From Pseudacidovorax sp. NFM-22 (GTDB taxonomy: Bacteria; Pseudomonadota; Gammaproteobacteria; Burkholderiales; Burkholderiaceae_C), in assembly GCF_021401245.1 (NCBI RefSeq), contig NZ_JACBFY010000002.1, positions 1-64,000 on the forward strand: a stretch of DNA of 64,000 bases. The letters are read 5' to 3'. Positions 1 to 8,694 of this stretch are shown here, piece by piece. Each line of letters opens with the position of its first letter. The stretch's first letter is position 1. Made by a program: the position numbers and the translations under genes. The notes beneath the pieces are model-generated. The model worked only from the letters and a program-made list of their open reading frames with translations. It had not been told where the DNA came from and did not search any database.

Positions 1-2
1 CC

Positions 3-383
3 TCGCTGTCCGAGTGCATCGACACCGGCACCCCGGGCGGCATGCTCGTCTTTCACATGATGGGTGCCCTCGCCGAGTTCGAGCGCTCCCTCATCAGCGA
101 ACGCACCAAGGCCGGCATGGCCTCCGCCAAGAGCCGCGGCAGCCACGTCGGCCGGCCTCGCGCCCTCTCCGACGATCAGCTCGACGCGCTGCTGCTCGAG
201 CTGCAGCACGAGCCCCTGGAACAGGTCGCGCAGCGCATGGGCGTGCATCCGCGGACCGTGCAGCGGTATTTGAAGTCGGCCGACGCCGATCCCACGCACA
301 TCGGGCAGGCACACGCACCGGCGTGCGGCCGGCCTCGATCTGTCGACGCCGACCACACGGCCGATCAACGGCCCAACGCATGA
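3..383 (+). CDS. Serine recombinase (Hin/resolvase family), 5' truncated by window edge
   Basis: The reading frame is open from the first bases of the window to the TGA at 381-383, so the N-terminal catalytic part with the nucleophilic serine lies outside. The visible part has the end of the resolvase domain (GGMLVFHMMGALAEFER, then ISERTKAGM on the long E helix) followed by a short helix-turn-helix (GVHPRTVQRYL). This order is typical of Hin/Pin/Tn3-resolvase site-specific DNA invertases and resolvases. The tail after the HTH is Pro/Arg/His-rich and not conserved-looking. No inverted repeats or partner genes for the enzyme are visible here, so whether it belongs to a transposon, prophage or invertible switch cannot be told. 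Confidence 0.85.
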   Translation, partial: SLSECIDTGTPGGMLVFHMMGALAEFERSLISERTKAGMASAKSRGSHVGRPRALSDDQLDALLLELQHEPLEQVAQRMGVHPRTVQRYLKSADADPTHIGQAHAPACGRPRSVDADHTADQRPNA

Positions 384-401
384 CGCGCACCCCGGCTGAA
401 C

Positions 402-416
402 GCTCCCACCGGGAGC
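402..416. terminator. Possible bidirectional hairpin between convergent genes
   Basis: GCTCCC and GGGAGC form a 6-bp perfect stem around a 3-base loop. It sits in the 39-bp gap between the recombinase stop and the end of the convergent LysE gene. There is no T-run on either side, so intrinsic termination is only a guess. Confidence 0.3.
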
Positions 417-422
417 CGCGGA

Positions 423-1034
423 TCACCCCCGCAACGGCAGCAGGATGCCGATGGCCGCGAACAGCGCGCCGCAGGCCCGGTTGAAGCCGCGGCCCACACG
501 CGCCAGCCAGGCGGTGATGCGCTGGGCCAGGCTGGCCAGCACCAGCTCGGTCAGGAACTCGATCACCAGGAAGGTGCCCGCCATCACCGCGAACTGCACG
601 GCCACGTTGCGGGCCGGGTCCACGAACTGCGGCAGGAAGGCGGCGAAGAACAGGATCCCCTTGGGATTGGTCGCCGCCGCCAGGAAGCCCTGGCGGAACA
701 GCGTGGCGCCCCGCGCCTGCGCCGCGCCCGCCGACCGCGCCACCTGGATGGGCGGCGCGCGCCACACCTGCACGCCCAGCCATACCAGGTAGGCGCCGCC
801 CACCCACTTGAGCACCGTGAGCCACACCAGCGAGGCCTTCAGCAGCGCGCCGATGCCGAACATCGACAGCGCGATGACCAGCAGGAAGCCCAGGCTGCCG
901 CCGAAGAGCGTGTAGAGCGTGCGGCGCCGGCCATGCAGCGCGCCGTGTGTCAGCGCCAGCAGGCTGTTGGGACCGGGCGAAAGCGACAGGCCGAGGGCCG
1001 CGAGGGTGTAGACGAGCCAGACGTGCAGGGCCAT
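423..1034 (-). CDS. LysE/RhtB family amino-acid exporter
   Basis: A hydrophobic protein of about 203 residues with the family length and the N-terminal signature SLSPGPNSLL after the first membrane segment. Further membrane segments follow at GSLGFLLVIALSMF, WLTVLKWVGGAYLVWLG, GFLAAATNPKGILFF and the C-terminus. The NPKG motif in the middle is characteristic of LysE/RhtB translocators, which export lysine, arginine, homoserine, threonine or related compounds through the inner membrane. Substrate cannot be assigned. I chose the ATG at 1034 because family members usually start just before the first hydrophobic helix; an in-frame ATG at 1067 would add 11 residues. Neither start has a strong ribosome binding site. 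Confidence 0.85.
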   Translation of the reverse strand: MALHVWLVYTLAALGLSLSPGPNSLLALTHGALHGRRRTLYTLFGGSLGFLLVIALSMFGIGALLKASLVWLTVLKWVGGAYLVWLGVQVWRAPPIQVARSAGAAQARGATLFRQGFLAAATNPKGILFFAAFLPQFVDPARNVAVQFAVMAGTFLVIEFLTELVLASLAQRITAWLARVGRGFNRACGALFAAIGILLPLRG

Positions 1035-1116
1035 GAGCAAGAGGGCGGCAGGAGGAGCGGCGAGCATAGCCTTGCAGGTTGGCGGCGTGATTGCGGCCCG
1101 CGGTGTTCGCGCCGGG

Positions 1117-1363
1117 CTTCGACAAGCTCAGCCTGAACGGTTTGGGGGGCTTGCCTGAGGCACAGGGCGTTCGCGCGAGGCTTCGACAAGCTCAGCCCGA
1201 ACGGTTTGGGGGCGATCCTGGTACGGGAGTGATCCTGGTAAGGGGGTGCGGAAGTGAGCCTGATGCCAGGGCGGCCCGCGCGGGCCTGATGCCCCCACAC
1301 CCGTTCGCGCTGAGCCTGTCGAAGCGCCGGCCCCGGGGCCTCTACGCGCTCAGCCCGAACGGT
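1117..1363. repeat. Cluster of REP-like 24-bp palindromic repeats, 5' of LysE gene
   Basis: Two direct copies of a 24-bp element containing CGACAAGCTCAGCC lie at 1117-1140 and 1181-1204. An inverted, slightly diverged copy lies at 1301-1324, and a partial copy (CTCAGCCCGAACGG) at 1349-1362. The same element recurs at 3919-3942 and 16999-17059. The partial copy overlaps the 3' end of the LysR gene and supplies its stop codon. Confidence 0.8.
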
Positions 1364-2330
1364 TGGATGAGATCGAAACTCGCGCCGACGCCGCCCGCCG
1401 CGCCCGCCCCAGCTTGCGCCGCCCGAGCGCCTGGATGGCCTGCGCCAGGTGGGTGGCAAAGGCACGCACCGGCTCGGGGGGCGTGCGGCCCGGCAACGAC
1501 AGCAGCCGCAGCCGCCGCTGCTGCAAGGGTGCCTCGGCGAAGGGCCGGGCCACCACGGTGCCGTCGGCGATCAGGTGCGCCACCGTCAGATGGCCCGACA
1601 GCACGATGCCTGGCATGCGCAGCAAGGGCAGCAGCACCGACGAGAAATTGCTCTCGAAGGCCGCCACATAGCGCAGCCCCTGCAGGCTGCAGGCCTGGTC
1701 GAAGAGCTGGCGCGTGGTCATGCCGCGGCTGCCCAGGTAGAGCGGAAAGGCCACCACCTGCGCCACCTCCACCGCCGTGTGACGGGCCAGCGGATGCTCG
1801 GGCGCCATCACGGCATAGACGGGCGCGGGCGCCTCGTATTCCACATGCAGTTCCGATTCGGGCGCCACGCTGTACTTGAGGCCCAGGTCCGCCTCGCCGC
1901 GCAGCAGCCAGCGCGCCACCTCGTCGGGCGAGCCGACGCGCAGCTCCAGCCGCGCCTCGCCATGTGCGTCGCGGAAGGCCTGCATCGCGCCCGGCATGAA
2001 CTGCGGCGCGAAGCCTTCGGTGCAGGCCACGCACACGCGCTGCGCCTGCACGCGGCCCAGGGCGCTGGCCTGCTCCAGCGCCTGCAGGCCGTCGGCCACC
2101 GCATGGCGCAGGTAGGCGGCCAGGCGCTCGCCGGCGGCGGTGGGCGTCATGCCGCGTGTGCGGCGCTCGAAGAGCGGCGTGCCCATCTCGTCCTCCAGCC
2201 GGGCGATCTGGCGGCTCACGGCCGAGGGCGCCACATGCAGGCGCGCGGCCGCCTGGTTGACCGAGCCGGTCTGCGCCACCGCCAGGAAGTGGCGCATCGG
2301 GATGCTGAGCAGTTGGGGAGCACGGGCCAT
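1350..2330 (-). CDS. LysR-family transcriptional regulator, divergent from M20 peptidase
   Basis: The N-terminal winged HTH reads MRHFLAVAQTGSVNQAAARL then SAVSRQIARLEDEMG and LFERRTRGMTPTAAG, the standard LysR DNA-binding domain. A periplasmic-binding-protein-like effector domain follows from about residue 95. About 326 residues from the ATG at 2330, chosen because it places the HTH about 10 residues from the start; an in-frame ATG at 2402 would run through the intergenic operator. The basic C-terminal tail (after GRRKLGR) ends inside a REP-like repeat. It is divergent from the M20 peptidase gene with a T-N11-A palindrome between them, so it probably controls that gene and itself. Confidence 0.88.
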   Translation of the reverse strand: MARAPQLLSIPMRHFLAVAQTGSVNQAAARLHVAPSAVSRQIARLEDEMGTPLFERRTRGMTPTAAGERLAAYLRHAVADGLQALEQASALGRVQAQRVCVACTEGFAPQFMPGAMQAFRDAHGEARLELRVGSPDEVARWLLRGEADLGLKYSVAPESELHVEYEAPAPVYAVMAPEHPLARHTAVEVAQVVAFPLYLGSRGMTTRQLFDQACSLQGLRYVAAFESNFSSVLLPLLRMPGIVLSGHLTVAHLIADGTVVARPFAEAPLQQRRLRLLSLPGRTPPEPVRAFATHLAQAIQALGRRKLGRARRAASARVSISSNRSG

Positions 2331-2355
2331 GGCGCCCGATTCTGCCGCCGCCACC

Positions 2356-2372
2356 ATTGCCTGCCAGGCAAT
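2356..2372. promoter_or_regulatory. Perfect palindrome, likely LysR operator
   Basis: ATTGCCTG-C-CAGGCAAT is a perfect 8+1+8 inverted repeat in the 120-bp divergent gap. It contains the T-N11-A core recognised by LysR-type regulators. It lies 26 bp before the LysR start and 79 bp before the M20 start, where an autoregulatory and activating site would be expected. Confidence 0.6.
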
Positions 2373-2450
2373 ACGGCCGCGACAAAACGATAGGGCAGGC
2401 AACGGGTTTCCGGCCTTCCCCTTGCATGCATCGCCGGCACAGGATCACCC

Positions 2451-3860
2451 ATGCACCGAAACGATGCCCTCACCCTGGCCCAGTCGGCCCTCGACAGTGG
2501 CCGCCTCTTCGCCGACCTGCGCCGGCGTGTCGCGCTGCGTACCGAAAGCGACGGCGGCACCGTGCCGCCGGCCCTCGCCGCCTACCTGACGGACGAGCTG
2601 CGCCCCAGCCTCGAAGCCCTGGGCTTCGACTGCCGGCTCTGCCCCAATCCCAACCCCAGGGGCGGCCCCTTCCTCATCGCGCGCCGCATCGAGGACCCGG
2701 CCCTGCCCACCCTGTTGAGCTATGGCCATGGCGACGTGGTGAGCGGCCAGGACGCGCAATGGTGCGAGGGCCTCGCACCCTGGACGCTGGTGGCCGAGGG
2801 CGAGCGCTGGTACGGCCGCGGCACCTCCGACAACAAGGGCCAGCACAGCATCGCGCTGGCCGCGCTGGAGGCCGTGCTGCAGTCCCGCGCCGGCCGGCTG
2901 GGCTTCAACATGACCTGGCTGTTCGAGACGGGTGAGGAAGCCGCCTCGCCCGGCCTGGCCGCCGTGTGCGAGGCCGAACGCGCCGCGCTGGCCGCCGACC
3001 TGTTCATCGCCAGCGACGGGCCGCGGGTGGGCACGCGCCAGCCCACGCTCTTCCTCGGCTCGCGCGGGGCCGTCAACTTCACGCTGCGCATCCGCAGCGG
3101 CCGCACGCGCGGCTACCACTCGGGCAACTGGGGTGGCGTGCTGGCCAATCCGGCCACGCGCATCGCCCATGCGGTGGGCACGCTGGCCGATGCGCGCGGA
3201 CGCCTCTTGGTGGAGGCGCTGCGTCCGCCGCCAGTGGACGAGGCGGTGCGCCGCGCCCTGGCCGACATTCCCATCGGCGCCGAGCCGGACGACCCGCCGC
3301 TGGACGTCGGCTGGGGCGAGCCCGGCCTCCTGCCCGCCGAGCGGCTGGTGGCCTGGAACACCTTCGAGGTGCTGGCGCTGGAAGCCGGCAACCCGCAGCG
3401 GCCGATCAACGCCATTCCGCACCAGGCCGCGGCGCACTGCCAGCTGCGCTTCGTGGTGGGCACCGACTGGGAGCGCACCGCCGAGCATGTGCAGGCGCAT
3501 CTGGCGGCCCATGGGTTCGAGGACGTCGAAGTCCAGGTGACGCTCGCCGGCGCCGCGACCCGGCTCGACCTGCGCAACCCCTGGGTGGACTGGGCGGTCG
3601 GCTCGATCACCCGCAGCGCCGGCCACGCACCGCACCTGCTGCCCAACCTGGCCGGCTCGCTGCCCAACGACATCTTCGCCACCCAGCTCGGCCTGCCGAC
3701 GCTGTGGGTGCCGCACGGCCATGCGGGCTGTGCCCAGCATGCCCCCAACGAACACCTGCTGGTGCCGCTGGTGCGCGAGGGCCTGGCCGTGATGGCCGGC
3801 CTGTACTGGGACCTGGGCGAGTCGGGCGCAGCGCCCTGGCCGGATCGCGCCATGGGCTGA
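2451..3860 (+). CDS. M20 family metallopeptidase/amidohydrolase
   Basis: 469 residues, the size of M20 dipeptidases and deacylases. The metal-binding pattern is present in order: GHGDVV (first His, Asp), GRGTSDNKG (bridging Asp), FETGEEA (catalytic Glu and metal Glu), FIASDGPR (Asp), and a late His in GHAGCAQHAPNEH. The dimerisation (lid) domain lies between about residues 200 and 330. No signal peptide, so cytoplasmic. The substrate is a peptide or N-acyl/N-carbamoyl amino acid, not predictable further. It is divergent from a LysR regulator and followed, after a repeat-rich 240-bp gap, by a Bug-type binding protein that could supply the substrate. Confidence 0.88.
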   Translation: MHRNDALTLAQSALDSGRLFADLRRRVALRTESDGGTVPPALAAYLTDELRPSLEALGFDCRLCPNPNPRGGPFLIARRIEDPALPTLLSYGHGDVVSGQDAQWCEGLAPWTLVAEGERWYGRGTSDNKGQHSIALAALEAVLQSRAGRLGFNMTWLFETGEEAASPGLAAVCEAERAALAADLFIASDGPRVGTRQPTLFLGSRGAVNFTLRIRSGRTRGYHSGNWGGVLANPATRIAHAVGTLADARGRLLVEALRPPPVDEAVRRALADIPIGAEPDDPPLDVGWGEPGLLPAERLVAWNTFEVLALEAGNPQRPINAIPHQAAAHCQLRFVVGTDWERTAEHVQAHLAAHGFEDVEVQVTLAGAATRLDLRNPWVDWAVGSITRSAGHAPHLLPNLAGSLPNDIFATQLGLPTLWVPHGHAGCAQHAPNEHLLVPLVREGLAVMAGLYWDLGESGAAPWPDRAMG

Positions 3861-3918
3861 ACCGATTCCGGCCTGGCCTGTCCCTGAGCCCGTCGAGGGG
3901 GCGAGGGCTTGCGCCAGG

Positions 3919-4025
3919 CTTCAACAAGCTCAGCCCGAACGGCGTTTGTTCGGCTCAGTCCGAACGGACTTTGGTTGGCCCAGCCCGAACGGACTTTGGT
4001 TGGCTCGCCCCGAACCGACTTTCGT
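3919..4025. repeat. REP-like repeat followed by degenerate tandem units
   Basis: A 24-bp copy of the REP-like element (here with TTCAACAAGCTCAG) is at 3919-3942. It is followed by three to four degenerate units ending in CGAACGGACTTTGGTTGGC, about 25 bp each, up to about 4025. The array fills most of the 239-bp gap between the M20 and Bug genes and could form hairpins in read-through mRNA. Confidence 0.75.
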
Positions 4026-4099
4026 TCACCAACTGGCATTGGGCCTCGGGCTCCGTTTTTCTCTCTCTTCGTTTTTCAGACTTCCTGCAAGGACCTTCC

Positions 4100-5080
4100 A
4101 TGAACAAACGCCATTTCCTCGGCACCGGTGCCGCCTTCGCGCTCGGCGCCGCCCTGCCCGCCCTCGCCCTTGCGCAGGAGCCCTGGCCCACGCGCAGCGT
4201 GCGCCTGGTGGTGCCCTTCCCGCCCGGCGGCGGCACCGACATCGTGGCGCGCGCCCTGGGCCAGAAGCTGGCCGAGCGGCTGGGCCAGCCGGTGGTGATC
4301 GACAACAAGCCCGGCGCCTCCACCATCATCGGCACCGACGCCGTGGCCAAGGCCGCGCCGGACGGCTACACGCTGCTGCTGTCGGGCTCCACCAGCTACA
4401 GCGTCAATGCCGCGCTGCGGGCCAAGCTGCCCTACGACCCGGTACGCGACCTGGCGCCCATCGGCATCGTGGCGCGCACGCCGCTGGTGCTGGTGGTGGC
4501 GGCCAGCGCGCCTTGGCGCACCGTCGACGACCTGGTGCGCGCCGCCAAGGCCAAGCCGCAGTCGATCCGCTATGCCACCTTCGGCAGCGGCTCGGGCCCG
4601 CACCTGGCCGGCGAGCTCTTCGCCCTGGCCTGCGGCGCGAAGCTGCAGGACGTGCCGTACAAGGGCAGCGCCCAGGCCACCATCGCCGTGATGGGCGGCG
4701 AGATCGAGATGGGCATCGACACCGTCGCCGCCGTGGCACCGCATGTGCGCGCCGGCAAGCTGCGCGCCCTGGGCATCGTGGGCGCCACGCGCTCCAGCCT
4801 GCTGCCCGACGTCAAGACGCTGGCCGAGCTGGGCCTGCCCGACGCCACCTTCGACGCCTGGTACGGCCTGGCCGCACCGGCCCGCAGCCCCGCCGTCGCA
4901 CTCGACCGCCTGGCCAGGGAAACACGCGCCCTGCTGGCCGACCCCGCTCTGCAGGCCACGCTCAAGGCCCAGGGCATGGAGCCGGTGTGGATCGACGCCG
5001 CGGCCTTCCGCAGCCAGATGGAAGGCGAGATCTCGCGCTACCGCGCCCTGGCCCACCGGGCCAACATCCCGATGGAGTGA
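4100..5080 (+). CDS. Bug/TctC family tripartite tricarboxylate transporter substrate-binding protein
   Basis: 326 residues. The N-terminus has a Tat/Sec-like signal (MNKRHFLGTGAAFALGAALP, cleavage after ALA). The mature protein carries the Bug hallmarks: VRLVVPFPPGGGTDIVAR, QPVVIDNKPGA, PDGYTLL, YDPVRDLAPI, GSGSGPHL and VPYKGSAQA. Bug proteins are periplasmic binding proteins for carboxylates and similar compounds; the TctAB membrane subunits are not in this window. It lies downstream of the M20 peptidase on the same strand. Ligand unknown. Confidence 0.9.
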   Translation: MNKRHFLGTGAAFALGAALPALALAQEPWPTRSVRLVVPFPPGGGTDIVARALGQKLAERLGQPVVIDNKPGASTIIGTDAVAKAAPDGYTLLLSGSTSYSVNAALRAKLPYDPVRDLAPIGIVARTPLVLVVAASAPWRTVDDLVRAAKAKPQSIRYATFGSGSGPHLAGELFALACGAKLQDVPYKGSAQATIAVMGGEIEMGIDTVAAVAPHVRAGKLRALGIVGATRSSLLPDVKTLAELGLPDATFDAWYGLAAPARSPAVALDRLARETRALLADPALQATLKAQGMEPVWIDAAAFRSQMEGEISRYRALAHRANIPME

Positions 5081-5183
5081 AGAAGTCTGGGCGCTTCGTG
5101 AAGAAGCGCACGCGGGCCCCAACGTCGGCGGCATCCCCTCCGACAGCTTGCGGTCATGGCGGGCGGCTACATTCGCTGCCACC

Positions 5184-6257
5184 ATGAATTCCCCTCAGCT
5201 GCAGCGCGGCTTCTTCCTGTTCCTGCTGGCGGCGGTCACCGTCGCCTTCGTCTGGATCCTGATGCCCTTCTTCGGGGCCGTGCTGTGGGGGGTGGCGCTG
5301 GCCATCCTGTTCACGCCGCTCTACAAGCGGCTGCTGCGCAAATTCGGCAACAAGCGGCGCACCCCGGCCGCATTGGCCACGCTGGCCATCGTGCTGGTGA
5401 TCGTGATCATCCCGCTGTCGATGATCGCGGTGACGCTGGTGCAGGACGTGGTGCTGGTCACCCAGCGCATCCGATCCGGCGAGCTCAATTTCGTCAACTA
5501 CTTCCAGCAGATCGTGGGTGCCCTGCCCGCGTGGGCCACGAACCTGATGGACCGCTTCGGCCTGGGCAACCTGGAGGCCATCCTCGAAAAGCTCAGCGCC
5601 GGCGCCGCCCAGGGCAGCCAGATGCTGGCGTCGCAGGCGCTGAGCATCGGCCAGAACACCTTCGACTTCCTGGTGAGCTTCTTCGTGATGCTCTACCTGC
5701 TGTTCTTCCTGCTGCGCGACGGGGCCGACCTGTCCCAGACGATCCGCGAAGCCGTGCCGCTGGCGCGGCCGCACACCCACTACCTGCTCAACAAGTTCAC
5801 CACCGTGATCCGCGCCACCGTCAAGGGCAACGTGGTGGTGGCGGCGGTGCAGGGCACCATCGGTGGCCTGGCCTTCTGGGCGCTGGGCGTGCAGGGCGCG
5901 CTGCTGTGGGGCGTGGTGATGGCCTTCCTGTCGCTGCTGCCGGCCGTGGGCGCGGCATTGATCTGGGCCCCGGTGGCCATCTACTTCCTGGCCACGGGCG
6001 CCATCGTCAAGGGCCTGGTGCTGGTGTTCGTGGGCGTGTTCGTGATCGGGCTGGTGGACAACCTGCTGCGCCCCATCCTGGTGGGCAAGGACACGCAGAT
6101 GCCCGACTACATCGTGCTGATCTCCACCATCGGCGGCATGGCGCTGTTCGGCATCAGCGGCTTCGTGATCGGGCCGGTGGTGGCGGCGCTGTTCATGGCG
6201 GTGTGGGGGCTGTTCATGGCCTCGAACGAAGAGGACGGCAACGCGCCGCGCAGCTGA
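5184..6257 (+). CDS. AI-2E family (PerM/TqsA-like) permease
   Basis: 357 residues with paired N-terminal membrane helices, a central amphipathic stretch (about residues 90-155), and C-terminal helices including GTIGGLAFWALGVQGALLWG, LLPAVGAALIW and the family-typical VDNLLRPILVGKDTQMP. This matches UPF0118/AI-2E transporters. Most members have no proven substrate (export of autoinducer-2 or ion antiport has been proposed for some). Start ATG at 5184 gives an immediate first membrane segment. Stop is 18 bp from the convergent LysR gene end. Confidence 0.9.
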   Translation: MNSPQLQRGFFLFLLAAVTVAFVWILMPFFGAVLWGVALAILFTPLYKRLLRKFGNKRRTPAALATLAIVLVIVIIPLSMIAVTLVQDVVLVTQRIRSGELNFVNYFQQIVGALPAWATNLMDRFGLGNLEAILEKLSAGAAQGSQMLASQALSIGQNTFDFLVSFFVMLYLLFFLLRDGADLSQTIREAVPLARPHTHYLLNKFTTVIRATVKGNVVVAAVQGTIGGLAFWALGVQGALLWGVVMAFLSLLPAVGAALIWAPVAIYFLATGAIVKGLVLVFVGVFVIGLVDNLLRPILVGKDTQMPDYIVLISTIGGMALFGISGFVIGPVVAALFMAVWGLFMASNEEDGNAPRS

Positions 6258-6275
6258 GCGTTCCCACCGCGGGCC

Positions 6276-7181
6276 TCAGCCGCCGCGCCACCAGCCCTCG
6301 CCGAAACGGCCCTGCAGGAAGGCGGTGAAGGCCGCCACCTTGGCGGGCACCAGCCGGGGAGAGGGGAAGACGGCATGGATCTCCTGCTCCTGCAGCTGGT
6401 GATCGGCCAGCACCGGCAGCAGCCGGCCCTGCGCCAGTGATTCCTCCGCCACATAGCGCGGCATGAGGGCAATGCCCAGCCCCTCCCGCGCCGCCGCCAG
6501 CACCGCCGACAGGTTGTTGGAGCGCAGCCGCCCGGCCACCGGCACCGTCAGCGCCTCGCCGCTCGGCCCGTGCAGGCGCCACACGTCGTCGCCCACCACG
6601 CTGCTGTAGATCAGCGCCTGGTGTGCGGACAGCTCCGCCGCCGAAACGGGTGTGCCATGCGCCTGCAGGTAGGCCGGCGAGGCCGCCATCACCCACGGGT
6701 TGCTGCCCAGGTAACGCGCGCCGAGCGTGGAATCGGCCAGCTTGCCCATGCGGATGGCCACGTCGATGCCCTGGACCACCAGGTCCACGTAGCGGTCGTC
6801 GAAGCTCAGGTCCACCTGCACCTGCGGATGGGCGCGCATGAACTCCAGCGCCAGCGGCACCACCACCCGGCGGCCGAAGGCCACCGAGGTGCCGATGCGC
6901 AGCAGGCCCTGCGCCTCGCTGCGGGCCTGCCGCGCGATGTCGTCGGCGGCCTGCACCGCGCGCACGATGGCCTTGCACTTCTCGTAATAGAGCGCGCCTG
7001 CCTCGGTCAGGCTCACGCCGCGGGTGTTGCGGTTGAGCAGCCGGACGCCCAGGCGCCGCTCGGTGGCGGCGACCTGCTTGGTCACGGTGGGCTGGGTGGT
7101 GTGGAACTCGCGCGCCGCCTGCGAGAAGCTGCCGCTCTCGGCCACGCGCACGAACATTTCCATGGCCTGCAGTCGGTCCAT
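6276..7181 (-). CDS. LysR-family transcriptional regulator, divergent from dctA
   Basis: 301 residues. The HTH is MDRLQAMEMFVRVAESGSFS, then TTQPTVTKQVAATERRLGV and LLNRNTRGVSLTEAG. The effector domain follows. The sequence resembles the CrgA/AaeR-like subgroup, which often represses or activates divergent transporters and detoxification genes. The start at 7181 places the HTH at residue 1, the usual position. It is divergent from the dicarboxylate symporter gene across 194 bp, so dctA is a plausible target; this is inference from position. Confidence 0.9.
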   Translation of the reverse strand: MDRLQAMEMFVRVAESGSFSQAAREFHTTQPTVTKQVAATERRLGVRLLNRNTRGVSLTEAGALYYEKCKAIVRAVQAADDIARQARSEAQGLLRIGTSVAFGRRVVVPLALEFMRAHPQVQVDLSFDDRYVDLVVQGIDVAIRMGKLADSTLGARYLGSNPWVMAASPAYLQAHGTPVSAAELSAHQALIYSSVVGDDVWRLHGPSGEALTVPVAGRLRSNNLSAVLAAAREGLGIALMPRYVAEESLAQGRLLPVLADHQLQEQEIHAVFPSPRLVPAKVAAFTAFLQGRFGEGWWRGG

Positions 7182-7299
7182 CGGGGGGTGTCTCCTTCTT
7201 CGGCAATGCCGCATCGCCTGCGCCGACCGTCGCCGGGCTGTGCCCGTGACGCACCCGGGATTACCCGCTGATGCTGGCATGCTTCGCTTGCCTACATTT

Positions 7300-7311
7300 C
7301 TTGCATGCAAG
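7300..7311. promoter_or_regulatory. Perfect palindrome upstream of dctA
   Basis: CTTGCATGCAAG is a perfect 12-bp palindrome 65 bp before the dctA start. Its core TTGCATGCAA differs only at one symmetric pair of positions from the TTGTATACAA core at 9790-9799, upstream of the NCS1 permease. Both could be sites for the GntR/FCD regulator encoded between them. Confidence 0.5.
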
Positions 7312-7375
7312 ATTAGCGGACATGCCGGGCATTGGTGCCCGGGCTTGCCCGCATACCCACGGAAGGCGCTTTTCC

Positions 7376-8683
7376 ATGTTCCGCTTCGCACGCTCCCTCT
7401 TCGGCCAGGTCGTCATCGCGCTGGTGCTCGGTGTGGCCGCCGGCCTGCTCGCACCCGAGTTCGCCGTCAAGCTCAAGCCGCTGGGCGACGGCTTCATCAA
7501 GCTGATCAAGATGATCATCCCGGTGCTGGTGTTCTGCGTGGTCGTGCACGGCATCGCTGGCGCGGGCGACCTCAAGCGCGTCGGCCGGGTGGGTGTGAAG
7601 GCGCTGGTGTACTTCGAGGTGCTGACCACCGTCGCCCTGGCGCTGGGCCTGCTGCTGGCGTGGTGGTTCCAGCCCGGCGTGGGCATGAACGTGGACCCGA
7701 AGGCGCTGGACGCCTCGGCCATGAGCGCCTACGCCTCCAACGCCGACAAGCTCACCAGCGGCGGCACGGTGGACTTCCTGATGAAGCTGATCCCCACCAC
7801 CGTGGTCAGCGCCTTCGCCACCGGCGACGTGCTGCAGGTGCTGCTGTTCGCCGTGCTCTTCGGCTGCGCGCTCACGCTCCTGGGCGACAAGGGCCGGCCG
7901 GTGGCGCAACTGGTGGACACGCTGTCGCTGGTGCTGTTCAAGATCATGGGCATCCTGATCAAGCTGGCGCCGCTGGGCGTGCTGGGCGCCATCGCCTTCA
8001 CCGTCGGCCGCTACGGCGTGGGCTCGCTCAAGCAGCTCGGCATGCTGGTGGCGCTGTTCTACGGCGCGGTGCTGTTCTTCGTGTTCGTGGTGCTGGGGCT
8101 GGTGATGCGCTTGTCGGGCTTCTCGCTCTGGAAGCTGCTGCGCTACCTGCGCGAGGAGCTGGCCGTGGTGTTCGCCACCACCTCGTCGGACAGCGTGCTG
8201 CCGCAGATCATGGCCAAGCTGCGCCACATGGGTGTGCGCGACTCGACGGTGGGCCTGGTCATTCCCACCGGCTATTCCTTCAACCTGGACGCCTTCTCGA
8301 TCTACATCACGCTGGCGGCGGTGTTCATCGCGCAGGCCACCAACACGCCGGTCTCCATGGCCGACCTGCTGACCATCCTGGCCATCGCGCTGGTTACGTC
8401 CAAGGGCGCGCACGGCGTGCCGGGCTCGGCCATCGTGGTGCTGGCGGCCACGCTGCACGCGATTCCGGCCATCCCGGCCATCGGGCTGGTGCTGGTGCTG
8501 TCGGTGGACTGGTTCATGGGCATCGCCCGCGCGCTGGGCAACCTGGTCGGCAACTGCGTGGCCACGGTGGCCATCGCCGCCTGGGAAGGCGACATCGACC
8601 GCGAGCGCGCCCGCCGGGTGCTGGACGGCGAACTGCCCGCCACGCCCGACGCCGCCGCCCTCGGCCACGCCGACGGCCGGTGA
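7376..8683 (+). CDS. dctA: Dicarboxylate/amino acid:cation symporter (DctA-like)
   Basis: 435 residues, the size of DctA/GltP proteins of the DAACS family. Several membrane helices are visible. The re-entrant loop motif is TTSSDSVLPQIM (about residues 267-278), and the substrate/cation site includes GYSFNLDAFSIY in helix 7 and KGAHGVPGSAIVVLAATL in the second hairpin. These are the hallmark elements of sodium- or proton-driven C4-dicarboxylate and glutamate uptake across the inner membrane. The exact substrate (succinate/fumarate/malate, or another acid) is inferred from overall similarity to DctA. Followed directly by a GntR regulator gene. Confidence 0.9.
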   Translation: MFRFARSLFGQVVIALVLGVAAGLLAPEFAVKLKPLGDGFIKLIKMIIPVLVFCVVVHGIAGAGDLKRVGRVGVKALVYFEVLTTVALALGLLLAWWFQPGVGMNVDPKALDASAMSAYASNADKLTSGGTVDFLMKLIPTTVVSAFATGDVLQVLLFAVLFGCALTLLGDKGRPVAQLVDTLSLVLFKIMGILIKLAPLGVLGAIAFTVGRYGVGSLKQLGMLVALFYGAVLFFVFVVLGLVMRLSGFSLWKLLRYLREELAVVFATTSSDSVLPQIMAKLRHMGVRDSTVGLVIPTGYSFNLDAFSIYITLAAVFIAQATNTPVSMADLLTILAIALVTSKGAHGVPGSAIVVLAATLHAIPAIPAIGLVLVLSVDWFMGIARALGNLVGNCVATVAIAAWEGDIDRERARRVLDGELPATPDAAALGHADGR

Positions 8684-8694
8684 GAATGCGGCCC

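Noticed and set aside
3-383. Evidence for a prophage or transposon at the left edge
   Set aside because: Only the end of one serine recombinase is visible; no terminal repeats, structural genes or base-composition change accompany it.
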